A DNA stretch of 64,000 nucleotides, from assembly GCA_000751295.2 (NCBI GenBank), contig CCMO02000001.1, positions 3,934,615 to 3,998,614 of the forward strand, written 5' to 3'. The position numbers were made by a program, and so were the translations under genes. Positions 44,488 through 53,584 of this stretch are shown here, one piece after another; position 1 is the stretch's first letter; every line of letters begins with the position of its first letter. Origin of the DNA: a bacterium YEK0313. GTDB taxonomy: Bacteria > Pseudomonadota > Alphaproteobacteria > Rhizobiales > Phreatobacteraceae. The notes below the pieces were generated by a model. The model was given only the letters and a program-made list of their open reading frames with translations. It ran no database searches and was not told the DNA's origin.

Positions 44488-45261
44488 TCACTTCGTCGTG
44501 TAGCCGCCATTGACCAGGATGGTCTGTCCGGTCATCCACCAGCCGTCGGAGACCAGGAAGCGGATGAACGGCACGATGTCCTCGATATCGGTGAGGCCGG
44601 TCTTGGAGAAAGGCGAGAGCGCCGCCGCCGACTTGTGATAGGCGACCGCGTCGGCGCCCTCGGCCGGATAGAAGAAGGGCGTGTCCATCGGCCCCGGCCC
44701 GATGGCGGTCACCGAGATGCCACGCGCGCCGAACTCTTTCGAAGCCGCCCGGGTGAAATGTTCCACCGGTGCCTTGGTGCCGGCATAGGCCGCGTAGAAC
44801 GGCGTATAGGCGCCGAGCAGCGACGTCACCAGCGTGCAGATCTTGCCGTTGTCGCGGACATGCCGGCCGGCCTCCTTGAGGAAGAAGAAGGCCGATTTCG
44901 AATTGACCGCGGTCATCTCGTCATATTCGGCCTCGCTGATCTCGACGAAGGGCTTCTTCAGGACCTTGCCGACGGTGTTGATGGCGATGTCGGGCCGGCC
45001 GACCGCCGCGACCGCGTCGGCGAACAGCTTCTCCATCGCGCCTGCCGTGGTCAGATCGGCCTGCAGGGCGACCGCCTCCGCTCCGGCTGCCTTGACGGCG
45101 GCGACGGTCGCCTCGGCGTCCTTCGCCGTCGCTGCGCTGTTGTAGTGGATCGCAACCGCCTTGGCGCCGTGCCCGGCCAGGTCGCGGGCGAGCAATCCTC
45201 CGAGATTTTTCGCCCCGCCGGCGATGAGCACGGTCTTGCCCTTGATGCTGTGGTCGGTCAT
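44488..45261 (-). CDS. SDR family oxidoreductase
   Basis: A 257-aa SDR. The coenzyme motif varies from the classical form as IAGGAKNLGG; NTVGKVLKKP replaces NNAG; the active site is SLLGAYTPFYAAYAGTKAPV with Tyr and Lys. ATG 45261 is chosen over an upstream start that has no ribosome site. Divergent from a LysR regulator gene with a 141-bp shared region, the normal arrangement for a LysR target. Confidence 0.87.
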   Translation of the reverse strand: MTDHSIKGKTVLIAGGAKNLGGLLARDLAGHGAKAVAIHYNSAATAKDAEATVAAVKAAGAEAVALQADLTTAGAMEKLFADAVAAVGRPDIAINTVGKVLKKPFVEISEAEYDEMTAVNSKSAFFFLKEAGRHVRDNGKICTLVTSLLGAYTPFYAAYAGTKAPVEHFTRAASKEFGARGISVTAIGPGPMDTPFFYPAEGADAVAYHKSAAALSPFSKTGLTDIEDIVPFIRFLVSDGWWMTGQTILVNGGYTTK

Positions 45262-45356
45262 GGCGGCACCTCGCGTGAAAAATGGCGGCGGCCACGCCAC
45301 GCGGCCGCTTCATACCGGGCACGATACCGTCTAGGTTTCCTCGATAAAGGCGGCTT

Positions 45357-45377
45357 GTCTGACATCACTTGACAGAC
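45357..45377. promoter_or_regulatory. LysR-type box
   Basis: GTCTG, 11 bp, CAGAC: an interrupted inverted repeat in the shared region between the SDR and lysR-type genes, 26 bp before the lysR-type start. LysR regulators usually bind such T-N11-A sites. Confidence 0.45.
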
Positions 45378-45402
45378 CAGCCGAACAATCGGACGGCAGG
45401 GC

Positions 45403-46302
45403 ATGGACCGGATCGACCTTTTCAGGATCTTCGCGCGTGTCGTCGAAAGCGCGAGCTTCACGCGCGCGGCAAGCCTGCTCGGCATTCCCCGATCCTCGGT
45501 CTCGGCCGCCGTGCAGGAGCTGGAGGGCCGGGTCGGGGCCCGGCTTCTCCACCGCACCACCCGCAAGGTCTCGCTCACCCAGGACGGTGCGGCCTTCTAC
45601 GAGCGCTGCGTCCGGCTGGTCGCCGATGTCGAAGAGGCAGAGACGCTGTTCCGCTCGGCGGCGACGCCGACCGGCCGGCTGCGGTTCGACGTGCCCGGCC
45701 GTATCGGCCGGCTGGTCGTCGCCCCCGCCCTGCCCGCCTTCCTCGACAGCTATCCCGAGATCGACATCGAGCTCGGCGTGACCGACCGCGCGATCAATCT
45801 GGTCGAGGACAGCGTGGACTGCGTGCTGCGGGTCGGACCGCTCAGCGATTCCGGCCTCATCGCCCGGCCGATCGGCGAGCTCGACCTGATCAATGTGGCG
45901 AGCCCGGCCTATCTCGAACGCCACGGTGTGCCTGCCGGACCGGATGTGCTCGATGCCCATTGGGCTGTCAGCTACGCCTCGCCGTCCTCGGGACGGGTCG
46001 CGCCCTGGGAATGGCGCGACGGCGGGGAGATCAGGACCTGCTCCATGCGCTCGCGCGTCACCGTCAACAGCGCCGAGGCCTATATAGCCTGCTGCATCGC
46101 CGGGCTCGGCCTCATCCAGATCCCGGCCTATGACGTCAGGCCGCAGCTCGCCGCCGGCACGCTGGTCGAGGTCATGGCCGGTCACCGCGCGGCCCCCATG
46201 CCGATGACGCTGCTCTATCCGCACCGCCAGCACCTGTCCCGCCGCCTGCAGGTCTTCGCCGACTGGCTCGACGCTCTCCTGCGTCGCGAGGTTCTGGCCT
46301 GA
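45403..46302 (+). CDS. LysR-family transcriptional regulator
   Basis: A 299-aa LTTR. The N-terminal HTH is FARVVESASFTRAASLLGIP with RSSVSAAVQELEGRVGARLL; the substrate-binding domain follows from about residue 90. Subgroup similar to the AaeR/DmlR-like regulators of SDR genes. It probably controls the divergent SDR. Confidence 0.93.
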   Translation: MDRIDLFRIFARVVESASFTRAASLLGIPRSSVSAAVQELEGRVGARLLHRTTRKVSLTQDGAAFYERCVRLVADVEEAETLFRSAATPTGRLRFDVPGRIGRLVVAPALPAFLDSYPEIDIELGVTDRAINLVEDSVDCVLRVGPLSDSGLIARPIGELDLINVASPAYLERHGVPAGPDVLDAHWAVSYASPSSGRVAPWEWRDGGEIRTCSMRSRVTVNSAEAYIACCIAGLGLIQIPAYDVRPQLAAGTLVEVMAGHRAAPMPMTLLYPHRQHLSRRLQVFADWLDALLRREVLA

Positions 46303-46314
46303 CCGGACCGAGGG

Positions 46315-47022
46315 TCAGCCCGGCGGACCTGCCCCCCGTCCCCTTTCGTCCGAGCTGATCCGGCCGTCGACGAGATGGATCCGCCGGTCGGTCCGCTCGG
46401 CCATCGCGAGGTCGTGGGTGACGGCGACCACCGTCTTGCCGCGCCCGCGCACCAGCTCGGTCAGGATGTCGAAGACCTGTTCGGAGCTCCTGCTGTCGAG
46501 GCTGCCGGTCGGCTCGTCGGCGAGAATCACGGGCGGGTCGTTGGCGAGCGCCCGCGCGACCGCCACGCGCTGGCGCTGGCCGCCGGAGAGTTGGTCCGGC
46601 CGCTTGTCGAGATGATCGGCGAGGCCGAGCGAGGTGAGCAGGGCCTCGGCCCGCTCGCGCATTTCGCCCCGGCCGAGCCGGCCGAGCCGCCGCATGGGGA
46701 TCTCGACATTGTCGCGCGCGGAGAATTCCGGCAGCAGGAAGTGGAACTGGAACACGAAGCCCATCGTGGCGAGCCGCGTCGCCGCCCGCTCGTCCTCGCC
46801 CATCGGCTCGGTGTCGCGGCCAGCGATCGCCAGCGTACCCGCCGTCGGCCGGTCGAGAAGGCCGAGCAGGTAGAGCAGCGACGACTTGCCGGAGCCCGAC
46901 GGGCCGGTAATGGCGACGAATTCGCGCGCGCCGATCGACAGGGAGACATTGTCGACCAGGGTGACCGGCACCATCTCGTCGAGCCTGCGCGTCAGGCCGT
47001 GCGCGGCGATGAGCGGGGTCAT
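46315..47022 (-). CDS. ABC transporter ATP-binding protein (MacB/LolD type)
   Basis: A 235-aa ATPase with Walker A GPSGSGKSS, LSGGQRQRVAVARAL signature, Walker B VILADEPTGSLDS and the His of VTHDLAMA. Last gene of the tetR operon, overlapping the permease start by 4 bp. With that permease and the HlyD-like protein it forms a tripartite exporter of the MacAB class. Confidence 0.93.
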   Translation of the reverse strand: MTPLIAAHGLTRRLDEMVPVTLVDNVSLSIGAREFVAITGPSGSGKSSLLYLLGLLDRPTAGTLAIAGRDTEPMGEDERAATRLATMGFVFQFHFLLPEFSARDNVEIPMRRLGRLGRGEMRERAEALLTSLGLADHLDKRPDQLSGGQRQRVAVARALANDPPVILADEPTGSLDSRSSEQVFDILTELVRGRGKTVVAVTHDLAMAERTDRRIHLVDGRISSDERGRGAGPPG

Positions 47023-48260
47023 GTCGCCCCCCTGATGATCTCGACCGGATTGACCCGCGCCGCCCGCCTGGCCGGCAGGTAGCCTGCGACCGCGGCGGCG
47101 ATAAGGGCGAAGCCGAGCGCCAGGACATAGTGCAGGAAGCTCCAGGCGATCGGCAGCCGGGTCATTTCCTGGCCGGTCGTCGCCACCTCGAAGCGCACCA
47201 GCGACAGCGCATGGACCAGCGCGAAGCCGATCACCCAGCCGGCCAGCGAACCGGCCGCACCGATGACCAGGCCCTCCAGCAGGAACAGCCGCCGCATGTC
47301 GGCCTCGGCAAAGCCGAGCGACTTCATGATGGCGATGTCGCGCGCCTTTTCGTGGGTGATCGTCGAGATGATGTTGAAGATGCCGAAGCCGGCCACCAGC
47401 ATGATCGCCGCCACCACCGTGTACATGATGACGTTGCGCACCACGAGGGCTTTCAGGATCTGCTCGTTGGCGTCCTGCCAGGCCACCGCCTTGTAGCCGA
47501 GCTCGGCTTCGGCGCGCCGCGCCACCGCCGGCGCGCCATGGGGATCGTCGAGCTTGATATGGACCTGGTTGATGACGTTCGGCCGCCGCGACAGGATCTG
47601 CGCGTTCTTCAGGAGGACATAGGCCTCGCCCTCGTCCCGCGCAGTGGTGCCGGTGTGGAACAGGCCGACGATCTTGAAATCGCGGGTCTGTCCTTCGGAG
47701 GCCACCGCGGTGATGGTGTTGCCGACCCGCGCGCCGAGGCGGCGAGCCATGGTGTCGCCGATGATGACGGTATTCCCGCCGCCGACGAGCGAGCTGAAGT
47801 CGCCCTGAACGAAGTGGCCGGCCAGGGGAGAAATGCGCGGCTCGGCATGCGGATCAATGCCTATGATGGCGGCGCCGACATCACGTCCGGAATAGCGGAC
47901 CACGCCCTGCAGCCTGAGGCTGCCGGCGAGCCGGCCCGGCACCCAGCCGTTCAGCCAGGTGAGCGCGGCGGTCGGATTGATGATGCCGCGCCGATCCTCC
48001 CGCGGCCTCAGGCCCGCGATCGCCGCCGTCGCGAAGGCCTCCTCCGCTGGCTGCCGGGGCGGCGTGCGCCGGTCGTCGGTGACCTGCACATGCGGCATGG
48101 TATCGATCATCTGCCGCACGAAGTCGTCCTGGCCGCCCTGCATGAGGGCGGCCATGGCGACGGAAAAGCCGACGCCGACCGCCACTCCGATCACCGCCAC
48201 CAATGTCTGGCGGCCGCGGCCGGCAATATGGGTATAGGCAATGTCGAGGATGAGCCGCAT
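47019..48260 (-). CDS. ABC transporter permease (MacB/FtsX type)
   Basis: A 413-aa permease. One N-terminal membrane segment (about 15-37), a large periplasmic MacB_PCD domain, then three segments in the C-terminal FtsX domain (starting at VVAAIMLVAGFGIFNIISTI) and ending YLPARRAARVNPVEIIRG. ATG 48260 with GAGG upstream. Moves substrate with the neighbouring ATPase and membrane fusion protein. Confidence 0.92.
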   Translation of the reverse strand: MRLILDIAYTHIAGRGRQTLVAVIGVAVGVGFSVAMAALMQGGQDDFVRQMIDTMPHVQVTDDRRTPPRQPAEEAFATAAIAGLRPREDRRGIINPTAALTWLNGWVPGRLAGSLRLQGVVRYSGRDVGAAIIGIDPHAEPRISPLAGHFVQGDFSSLVGGGNTVIIGDTMARRLGARVGNTITAVASEGQTRDFKIVGLFHTGTTARDEGEAYVLLKNAQILSRRPNVINQVHIKLDDPHGAPAVARRAEAELGYKAVAWQDANEQILKALVVRNVIMYTVVAAIMLVAGFGIFNIISTITHEKARDIAIMKSLGFAEADMRRLFLLEGLVIGAAGSLAGWVIGFALVHALSLVRFEVATTGQEMTRLPIAWSFLHYVLALGFALIAAAVAGYLPARRAARVNPVEIIRGAT

Positions 48261-48267
48261 GCCGGCC

Positions 48268-49275
48268 TCACCGTGTCGCGACGGCGGTGACGGTGACCCG
48301 GGCGCGATCCGCAAGCTGCGCCGGGAACGGCGAGACGATCCGCGCCTCGTCGCCGAGGCCGTTCAGGACCTCGATGCCGGAGGGACCGCGGATGCCCGTG
48401 CCGATCGTGCGCAGCCGCGCCTCGCCGTTCTCGACGACGAAGACCTTGTCGCCGTCGACCGCGACGGTCGGCACGATCAGCGCGTTCGAGGCGACGCGGA
48501 CCACGACATTGACATCGGTCGACATGCCGATGCGCAGCGGCGTGCCCTCGGGCAGGCGGAAGCGCACCCGGTAGGCTTTGGTGACCGGATCGCCCTTCGG
48601 CGTAATCCTGTCGACGGTCGCTTCCAGCGTGCGGCCGGGAAAGGCATCCGACCGCAGCAGGGTGCGCTGGCCGACGGTCACGCGCGGAATATCCTCCTCG
48701 TTGACGTCGGCGGTGACGATCAGCGGCGTCGGCTCGCCGACCCAGAACAGGCCGGTGCCGGGCTCGGCGACCTCGCCGACCTCGCCGTCGCGCCGCAGCA
48801 CCACGCCGTCGCCGGGCGCGCGCAGCACATAGCCTTCGAGCCGCGCCTGCTGGCCGGCGACCAGCGATTCGAACTGGACGACCTCGGCGCGCGCCCGGTC
48901 GAGCGCCTGCTGGCTGCCGACATTGCGCTCGCTGAGCACCGACTGGCGGCGATATTCTTCGCGGGACAGGTTCAGCCGCGCCTTCAGGGCGGCGATCATC
49001 GCATCGACCTGGCTCGTGTCGAGCCGGGCGAGGACATGGCCCTTCTCGACGCGCTGGCCCTCGCAATTGCAATGCGCGACGATGCGTTCGCGCTCGACCG
49101 GCGTCACCTTGGCCCAGACCAGGGGCTCGACCACGCCGCTGGCATAGACGATCTCGGCGGCATCGCCGCGCATCGGCGCCACGACGGACACCTTGCTCGG
49201 CCTGAAGAACTGCCAGCCGGCCGCCGCCGCGACCGCCGCGGCGGCAAGACCCATTCCAAGACGCATCCAACGCAT
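48268..49275 (-). CDS. Membrane fusion protein (HlyD/MacA family)
   Basis: 335 aa with an N-terminal membrane anchor (about 5-24), a lipoyl-like segment (ASGVVEPLVWAKVTPVERER), a coiled-coil hairpin (about 80-150), the barrel APGDGVVLRRDGEVGEV and a C-terminal beta domain. ATG 49275 has GGAG 6 nt upstream. It lies 41 bp after the methyltransferase and 7 bp before the permease gene in the same operon. Confidence 0.92.
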   Translation of the reverse strand: MRWMRLGMGLAAAAVAAAAGWQFFRPSKVSVVAPMRGDAAEIVYASGVVEPLVWAKVTPVERERIVAHCNCEGQRVEKGHVLARLDTSQVDAMIAALKARLNLSREEYRRQSVLSERNVGSQQALDRARAEVVQFESLVAGQQARLEGYVLRAPGDGVVLRRDGEVGEVAEPGTGLFWVGEPTPLIVTADVNEEDIPRVTVGQRTLLRSDAFPGRTLEATVDRITPKGDPVTKAYRVRFRLPEGTPLRIGMSTDVNVVVRVASNALIVPTVAVDGDKVFVVENGEARLRTIGTGIRGPSGIEVLNGLGDEARIVSPFPAQLADRARVTVTAVATR

Positions 49276-49316
49276 GGAAGTCTCCAGAATATCCGCGTCT
49301 GTCCGGCCGGGGGCGC

Positions 49317-50144
49317 TCAGAACCGATAGCGCATCAGGCGGCCGAGCCGGCGGAAGGCGGGAATGAGGCACATCGTGTGGATCGCCAGACGTGCCGGCAG
49401 GGAAAAGCGGGCGAACTGCCCGGTCTTCGCCGGGTCGTAGATCATCGTGTCCTCGACGAGGCGCAGGCCCGGCACCAGCCGCTCCAGCTCGCGCGGGCTC
49501 TCCAGGGTCCAGCCGAAGGTCGCGCCGGTGGCGCGGACCATCCGGCTCGCCGCTGCCAGCCTGGCGCCAAGGCGGTTGAAACCGTCGAAGACGAGTTCGC
49601 CTTCGCCCATGCGGCGGGTCAGGGCGCCGAGCAGATCCTTCACCGCCGCCTTGCTCAGATACATGAGCAGGCCTTCCGCGATGATCAGCGCCGGGCCGGC
49701 CGACGGCAGGTGCTCGCGCCACTCCGGATCGGTCACGGAGCTGGCGATCATCGTCGCCTCGGGCTGCGCCGGATAGAGCCGGCGGCGCAGGGCGATCACC
49801 TCGGGATAGTCGACATCGAACCAGCGGACCGTGGCCGGCGGCGCGATGCGGAAGATCCGGCTGTCGAGGCCGCAGCCGAGATGCAGCACCACCGCCCGTT
49901 CGTGCGCGTCGATGAACGCCCGCGTCCACTGGTCGATCCGGTAGGCCCGGATGGCAAGGCCGACCAGGTCGTCCCGCCGCATCTTCAGGCGCGAGAAGTC
50001 GTAGTCGATGCGCTCGACGACCTCGGCGGCGAAGCGGTCCTTCAGCAGCGAATCCGGCATCCGGCTCTCACCGGCCTTGCCGTAGAGCGTGATGAGCAGC
50101 GTTTCCTTGACGCCGCGAAGGTCGATCTTTTCCCGGCTCGTCAC
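49317..50144 (-). CDS. Class I SAM-dependent methyltransferase, LCMT/PPM1 family
   Basis: 275 aa. The LCMT-like motifs are VVLHLGCGLDSRIFRI (SAM site, about 86-101), WFDVDYPEVIALRR (acidic loop) and IIAEGLLMYL. Relatives methylate carboxyl groups, as in polyketide tailoring (TcmP) or protein phosphatase 2A. Translationally coupled to tetR (ATGA at 50141-50144). Association with an efflux pump suggests modification of the exported compound; this is inference. Confidence 0.87.
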   Translation of the reverse strand: MTSREKIDLRGVKETLLITLYGKAGESRMPDSLLKDRFAAEVVERIDYDFSRLKMRRDDLVGLAIRAYRIDQWTRAFIDAHERAVVLHLGCGLDSRIFRIAPPATVRWFDVDYPEVIALRRRLYPAQPEATMIASSVTDPEWREHLPSAGPALIIAEGLLMYLSKAAVKDLLGALTRRMGEGELVFDGFNRLGARLAAASRMVRATGATFGWTLESPRELERLVPGLRLVEDTMIYDPAKTGQFARFSLPARLAIHTMCLIPAFRRLGRLMRYRF

Positions 50145-50863
50145 GACCGCCTCGCCGTCATCAGCGCACGGACGAAACCCGGTTCGACATAGGCGACGCT
50201 GCCATCGGCAATGCCGAGGATGCGGTCGACCGCAATGCCATAGAACCGCAGGCGATCTTCGAAGGCGTCCCAGACCGCTTCAGCCTCCGGGCCTTCGCCG
50301 GCGCTCATCGCCCGGGCCATGAGCTCGCGGCTGCCGGCGCTGATCTGCAGCACCAGCGCCGCGGTCGCCTCCGGATCCGGCACGTCGAACAGGCCCTCGG
50401 CCCTGCCCTGGGCGATGATCCGCGCCAGCACCGGCGTCACGACCGGCATGATCGCATCGTTGATGCGGTGGTAGAGCACGATGCTCTCGGGCTTGAACAG
50501 CACGTCGAAGGCCGCGCGCAATTGCGGCGCATCCTCGATCTTCAGTTGCCGGGCGCGCGCGAAGAATCGGTTGAGCCGGGCGAGCCCGTCGAGCCCGGGC
50601 TCGTCGAAGACGTCGCCGAGACGCTCGAGCGACTGCTCGGCGAGGCGCAGCGCCAGGGCCTCGAGGATCTCTTCCTTGGAGGCGAAGTGGTGGTAGAGCC
50701 CGCCCTTGGAGACGCCTGCCCGCTCCATGATGGCGTTGATCGTCGTCGCCTCGTAGCCGCGTTCGAAGAACAGCGCCTGTGCCGCGTCGACGAGTTCGCT
50801 GCGGCGCGCGGCGGGGTGCATGACAATGCGCGAGGGCTTCGGCTGCTTCGTCATGATCGTCAT
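50141..50863 (-). CDS. TetR-family repressor
   Basis: 240 aa; HTH about 20-66 (DAAQALFFERGYEATTINAI, then GVSKGGLYHHFASKEEIL). The C-terminal ligand domain is of the AcrR type. Start ATG 50863 or 50854; a perfect palindrome ends 1 bp before the first. It heads the operon with the methyltransferase and exporter genes and presumably represses it in response to an exported ligand. Confidence 0.93.
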   Translation of the reverse strand: MTIMTKQPKPSRIVMHPAARRSELVDAAQALFFERGYEATTINAIMERAGVSKGGLYHHFASKEEILEALALRLAEQSLERLGDVFDEPGLDGLARLNRFFARARQLKIEDAPQLRAAFDVLFKPESIVLYHRINDAIMPVVTPVLARIIAQGRAEGLFDVPDPEATAALVLQISAGSRELMARAMSAGEGPEAEAVWDAFEDRLRFYGIAVDRILGIADGSVAYVEPGFVRALMTARRS

Positions 50864-50864
50864 C

Positions 50865-50883
50865 CAGACCGACCGTCGGTCTG
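50865..50883. promoter_or_regulatory. TetR operator, perfect 19-bp palindrome
   Basis: CAGACCGACCGTCGGTCTG, a perfect 9-1-9 inverted repeat. TetR/AcrR operators commonly contain ACCGAC-type half-sites. Immediately upstream of tetR, it would control the whole leftward operon. Confidence 0.8.
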
Positions 50884-51180
50884 TAACCGAAGATACGCCG
50901 CGCGCCGCCGCATTGCAAGGCGGGCCCGAGGACGCGGCATCGGTCCCGGCTTCGGCGGCCGCGAGGATCGCGCTGGGCGCTGGGCTGGATTACGGCGGGC
51001 TCTCGGCCATTGAAGCCGGCTGCAAATTGCCTAACCTATGCATCTGCGCCTGTGCCTCCTCCGGTCGGTGCAACCGGGCCGGCCCGTCTGAAGGGCATCA
51101 TGCCACGGACGGCCCCGCGCGAGCGGATGGGCATGGCGAGGCGCGACATCGGTCCGCCCGATAAAGACCGCCATGCAGAG

Positions 51181-52443
51181 ATGAGGCCCATGACCGTCGA
51201 GAGCCTTCACTCCCAATCCGCCGAAACCATCGAAGTCACCCGCGACAGCCTCAGGCGCGCGACCGAGGGCCTGCCGGGCGCCGTGCGCTTCGCCCTCGGC
51301 TATCCCTTGAAGATCCGCTCGGGCACGCTGACCATGGTGCTGCCCGACGGCCGCCGCCTGCTGTTCCGCGGCCGTGAGGACGGCCCGACGGCCGAACTGG
51401 TCGTGCGCGACTACCGTTTCGCCCGGCGCCTGATGTTCGAGGGCGATCTCGGCTTTGCCGAAGCGTTCATGCGCCGGGAATGGGACAGCCCCGATCCGGC
51501 CGGCCTGCTCTATTTCTTCTGCGTCAATATCGAGGCGATCGCCCACATGCCGCGGCACAATCCGGTCGCCCGGCTGCTGCAGCATTACCGCCACTGGCGC
51601 AACCGCAACACCAAGGCCCAGGCGCGCCGCAACATCATGGCGCATTACGACCTCGGCAATACCTTCTACCGCGCCTGGCTCGATCCCTCGATGACCTATT
51701 CCTCGGCCTATTTCGGCGCCGGCGCGGCGAATTTGCCTGAGGCCCAGCGCGCCAAGTACCGGCTGCTCGCCGACCAGCTGGCGCTGAAGCCGGGCGACCA
51801 CGTGCTGGAGATCGGCTGCGGCTGGGGCGGCTTCGCCGAGATCGCCGCCAGCGAATACGGCGCCCGCGTCACCGGGCTGACCTTGTCCGAGGAGCAGCAC
51901 AGCTACGCCACGCGCCGCATGCAGGAGGCCGGCCTTGCCGACCGCGTCACCATCAAGCTGCAGGACTATCGCGACGAGACCGGCACCTACGACGCCGTCG
52001 CGTCCATCGAAATGTTCGAGGCGGTCGGCCGCGAATATTGGCCGACCTTCTTCGCCAAGGTGCGCGACTGCCTGACCGTCGGAGGCCGTGCCGGCCTGCA
52101 GGTGATCACGCTCGCCGAGAGCCTGTGGCAGAACTATCTGCGCGAGATCGACTTCATCAGGGCCTATGTCTTCCCGGGTGGCATGCTGCCGACCGCCACC
52201 CATATGCGCGAATTGCCGCGCGAGGCGAGCCTGGAGATGCACGGCGAACGGGCTTTCGGCCTCGACTATGCGCGCACCCTGCGCGAATGGGCCGACCGGT
52301 TCACGGCGGTCTGGCCGGATCTGACCCATCTCGGCTTCGACGACCGGTTCAAGCGGCTCTGGACCTATTATCTCGCCTATTGCGAGGCCGGCTTCCGGGC
52401 CGGCACCATCGACGTGCGCCAGTTCGTCTATGCGCGCACCTGA
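51181..52443 (+). CDS. cfa: Cyclopropane-fatty-acyl-phospholipid synthase
   Basis: A 420-aa CFAS family enzyme adding a methylene from SAM to unsaturated phospholipid chains. SAM motif VLEIGCGWGGFAE, the preceding MAHYDLGNTFYRAWLDPSM, and VASIEMFEAVG and YLAYCEAGFRAG (with the CFAS cysteine) near the C-terminus. ATG 51181 or 51190 is the likely start (AGAG/GAGG upstream). The gene stands alone; cyclopropane lipids are typical of stress-adapted alphaproteobacteria. Confidence 0.92.
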   Translation: MRPMTVESLHSQSAETIEVTRDSLRRATEGLPGAVRFALGYPLKIRSGTLTMVLPDGRRLLFRGREDGPTAELVVRDYRFARRLMFEGDLGFAEAFMRREWDSPDPAGLLYFFCVNIEAIAHMPRHNPVARLLQHYRHWRNRNTKAQARRNIMAHYDLGNTFYRAWLDPSMTYSSAYFGAGAANLPEAQRAKYRLLADQLALKPGDHVLEIGCGWGGFAEIAASEYGARVTGLTLSEEQHSYATRRMQEAGLADRVTIKLQDYRDETGTYDAVASIEMFEAVGREYWPTFFAKVRDCLTVGGRAGLQVITLAESLWQNYLREIDFIRAYVFPGGMLPTATHMRELPREASLEMHGERAFGLDYARTLREWADRFTAVWPDLTHLGFDDRFKRLWTYYLAYCEAGFRAGTIDVRQFVYART

Positions 52444-52543
52444 CCGGCACCGCTGTTCCATCCATCCGGTGCATGGGGCAACCGGCAGGGTTGAGATGCA
52501 CCGGAGGCTCGGCTAGCGTCCTGCGACGTCCAGGACCCTGTCG

Positions 52544-53584
52544 ATGCCCATTCACGCCTCTCTTGTCGAAGCGATCGGCAACACGCCGCTCATCAAGCTG
52601 AACCGGGCGAGCGCGGCCACCGGCTGCACCATTCTCGGCAAGGCCGAATTCCTCAATCCCGGCCAGTCGGTGAAGGACCGGGCGGCGCTGTACCTGATCA
52701 AGGACGCCATGGACCGCGGCCTGGTCAGGCCCGGCGGCACCATCGTCGAGGGGACCGCCGGCAATACCGGCATCGGCCTTGCCATGGTCGGGCGCGCCAT
52801 GGGCCTCGGCTGCGTCATCGTCATTCCGGAGACCCAGTCCCAGGAAAAGAAGGATGCGCTGCGCCAGCTCGGCGCGAGCCTCATCGAGGTGCCCGCGGTT
52901 CCCTATGCCAACCCGAACAACTATGTGAAGGTCTCCGAGCGGACCGCCGCGCGGCTCGCGCGCGAAAATCCCGACGGCGCCTTCTGGGCCAATCAGTTCG
53001 ACAATGTCGCCAACCGCAAGGCCCATATCGAGACCACCGGGCCGGAGATCTGGCGCGACACGGGCGGTCGCATCGACGGCTTCATCTGCGCCATAGGCTC
53101 GGGCGGCACGCTGGTCGGCACCGCCATGGCGCTGAAGGGCTACAGCGACAAGATCGCCATCGGCTGCGCCGATCCGATGGGCGCGGCCATGTATTCCTGG
53201 TTCACCCATGGCGAGCTGAAATCCTCGGGCTCGTCGATCACCGAGGGCATCGGCCAGGGCCGCGTGACGCGCAATATCGAAGACGCACCGGTCGACGTCG
53301 CCTTCCAGATCCCGGACGAAGAGGCGATCCCGGTCATGTTCGACCTGCTCGACCACGAGGGCCTGTGCGTCGGGCCGTCGAGCGGCATCAATGTCGCGGG
53401 CGCGATCCGGCTCGCCCGCCATCTCGGTCCCGGCCATACCATCGTGACCATCCTCGCCGACTACGGCTTCCGCTACGCCTCCAAGATCTACAATCCCGCC
53501 TTCCTGCGATCGAAGGGTCTCGGTGTGCCCGAATGGCTCGAGCGCCAGCCGCTGCCCCTCGTCGACCTCGTTCCGGTGCCTTGA
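52544..53584 (+). CDS. Cysteine synthase-like PLP enzyme
   Basis: 346 aa, fold type II. The PLP lysine is K44 in GQSVKDRAA; the phosphate-binding loop GSGGTLVGT is intact. The substrate loop reads EGTAGNTGIG instead of the usual PTSGNTG of CysK, as in some alphaproteobacterial variants, so cysteine synthesis from O-acetylserine is likely but not assured. Its stop overlaps the alaX start (TGATG), and a sulfurtransferase follows, making a sulfur-linked unit. Confidence 0.85.
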   Translation: MPIHASLVEAIGNTPLIKLNRASAATGCTILGKAEFLNPGQSVKDRAALYLIKDAMDRGLVRPGGTIVEGTAGNTGIGLAMVGRAMGLGCVIVIPETQSQEKKDALRQLGASLIEVPAVPYANPNNYVKVSERTAARLARENPDGAFWANQFDNVANRKAHIETTGPEIWRDTGGRIDGFICAIGSGGTLVGTAMALKGYSDKIAIGCADPMGAAMYSWFTHGELKSSGSSITEGIGQGRVTRNIEDAPVDVAFQIPDEEAIPVMFDLLDHEGLCVGPSSGINVAGAIRLARHLGPGHTIVTILADYGFRYASKIYNPAFLRSKGLGVPEWLERQPLPLVDLVPVP

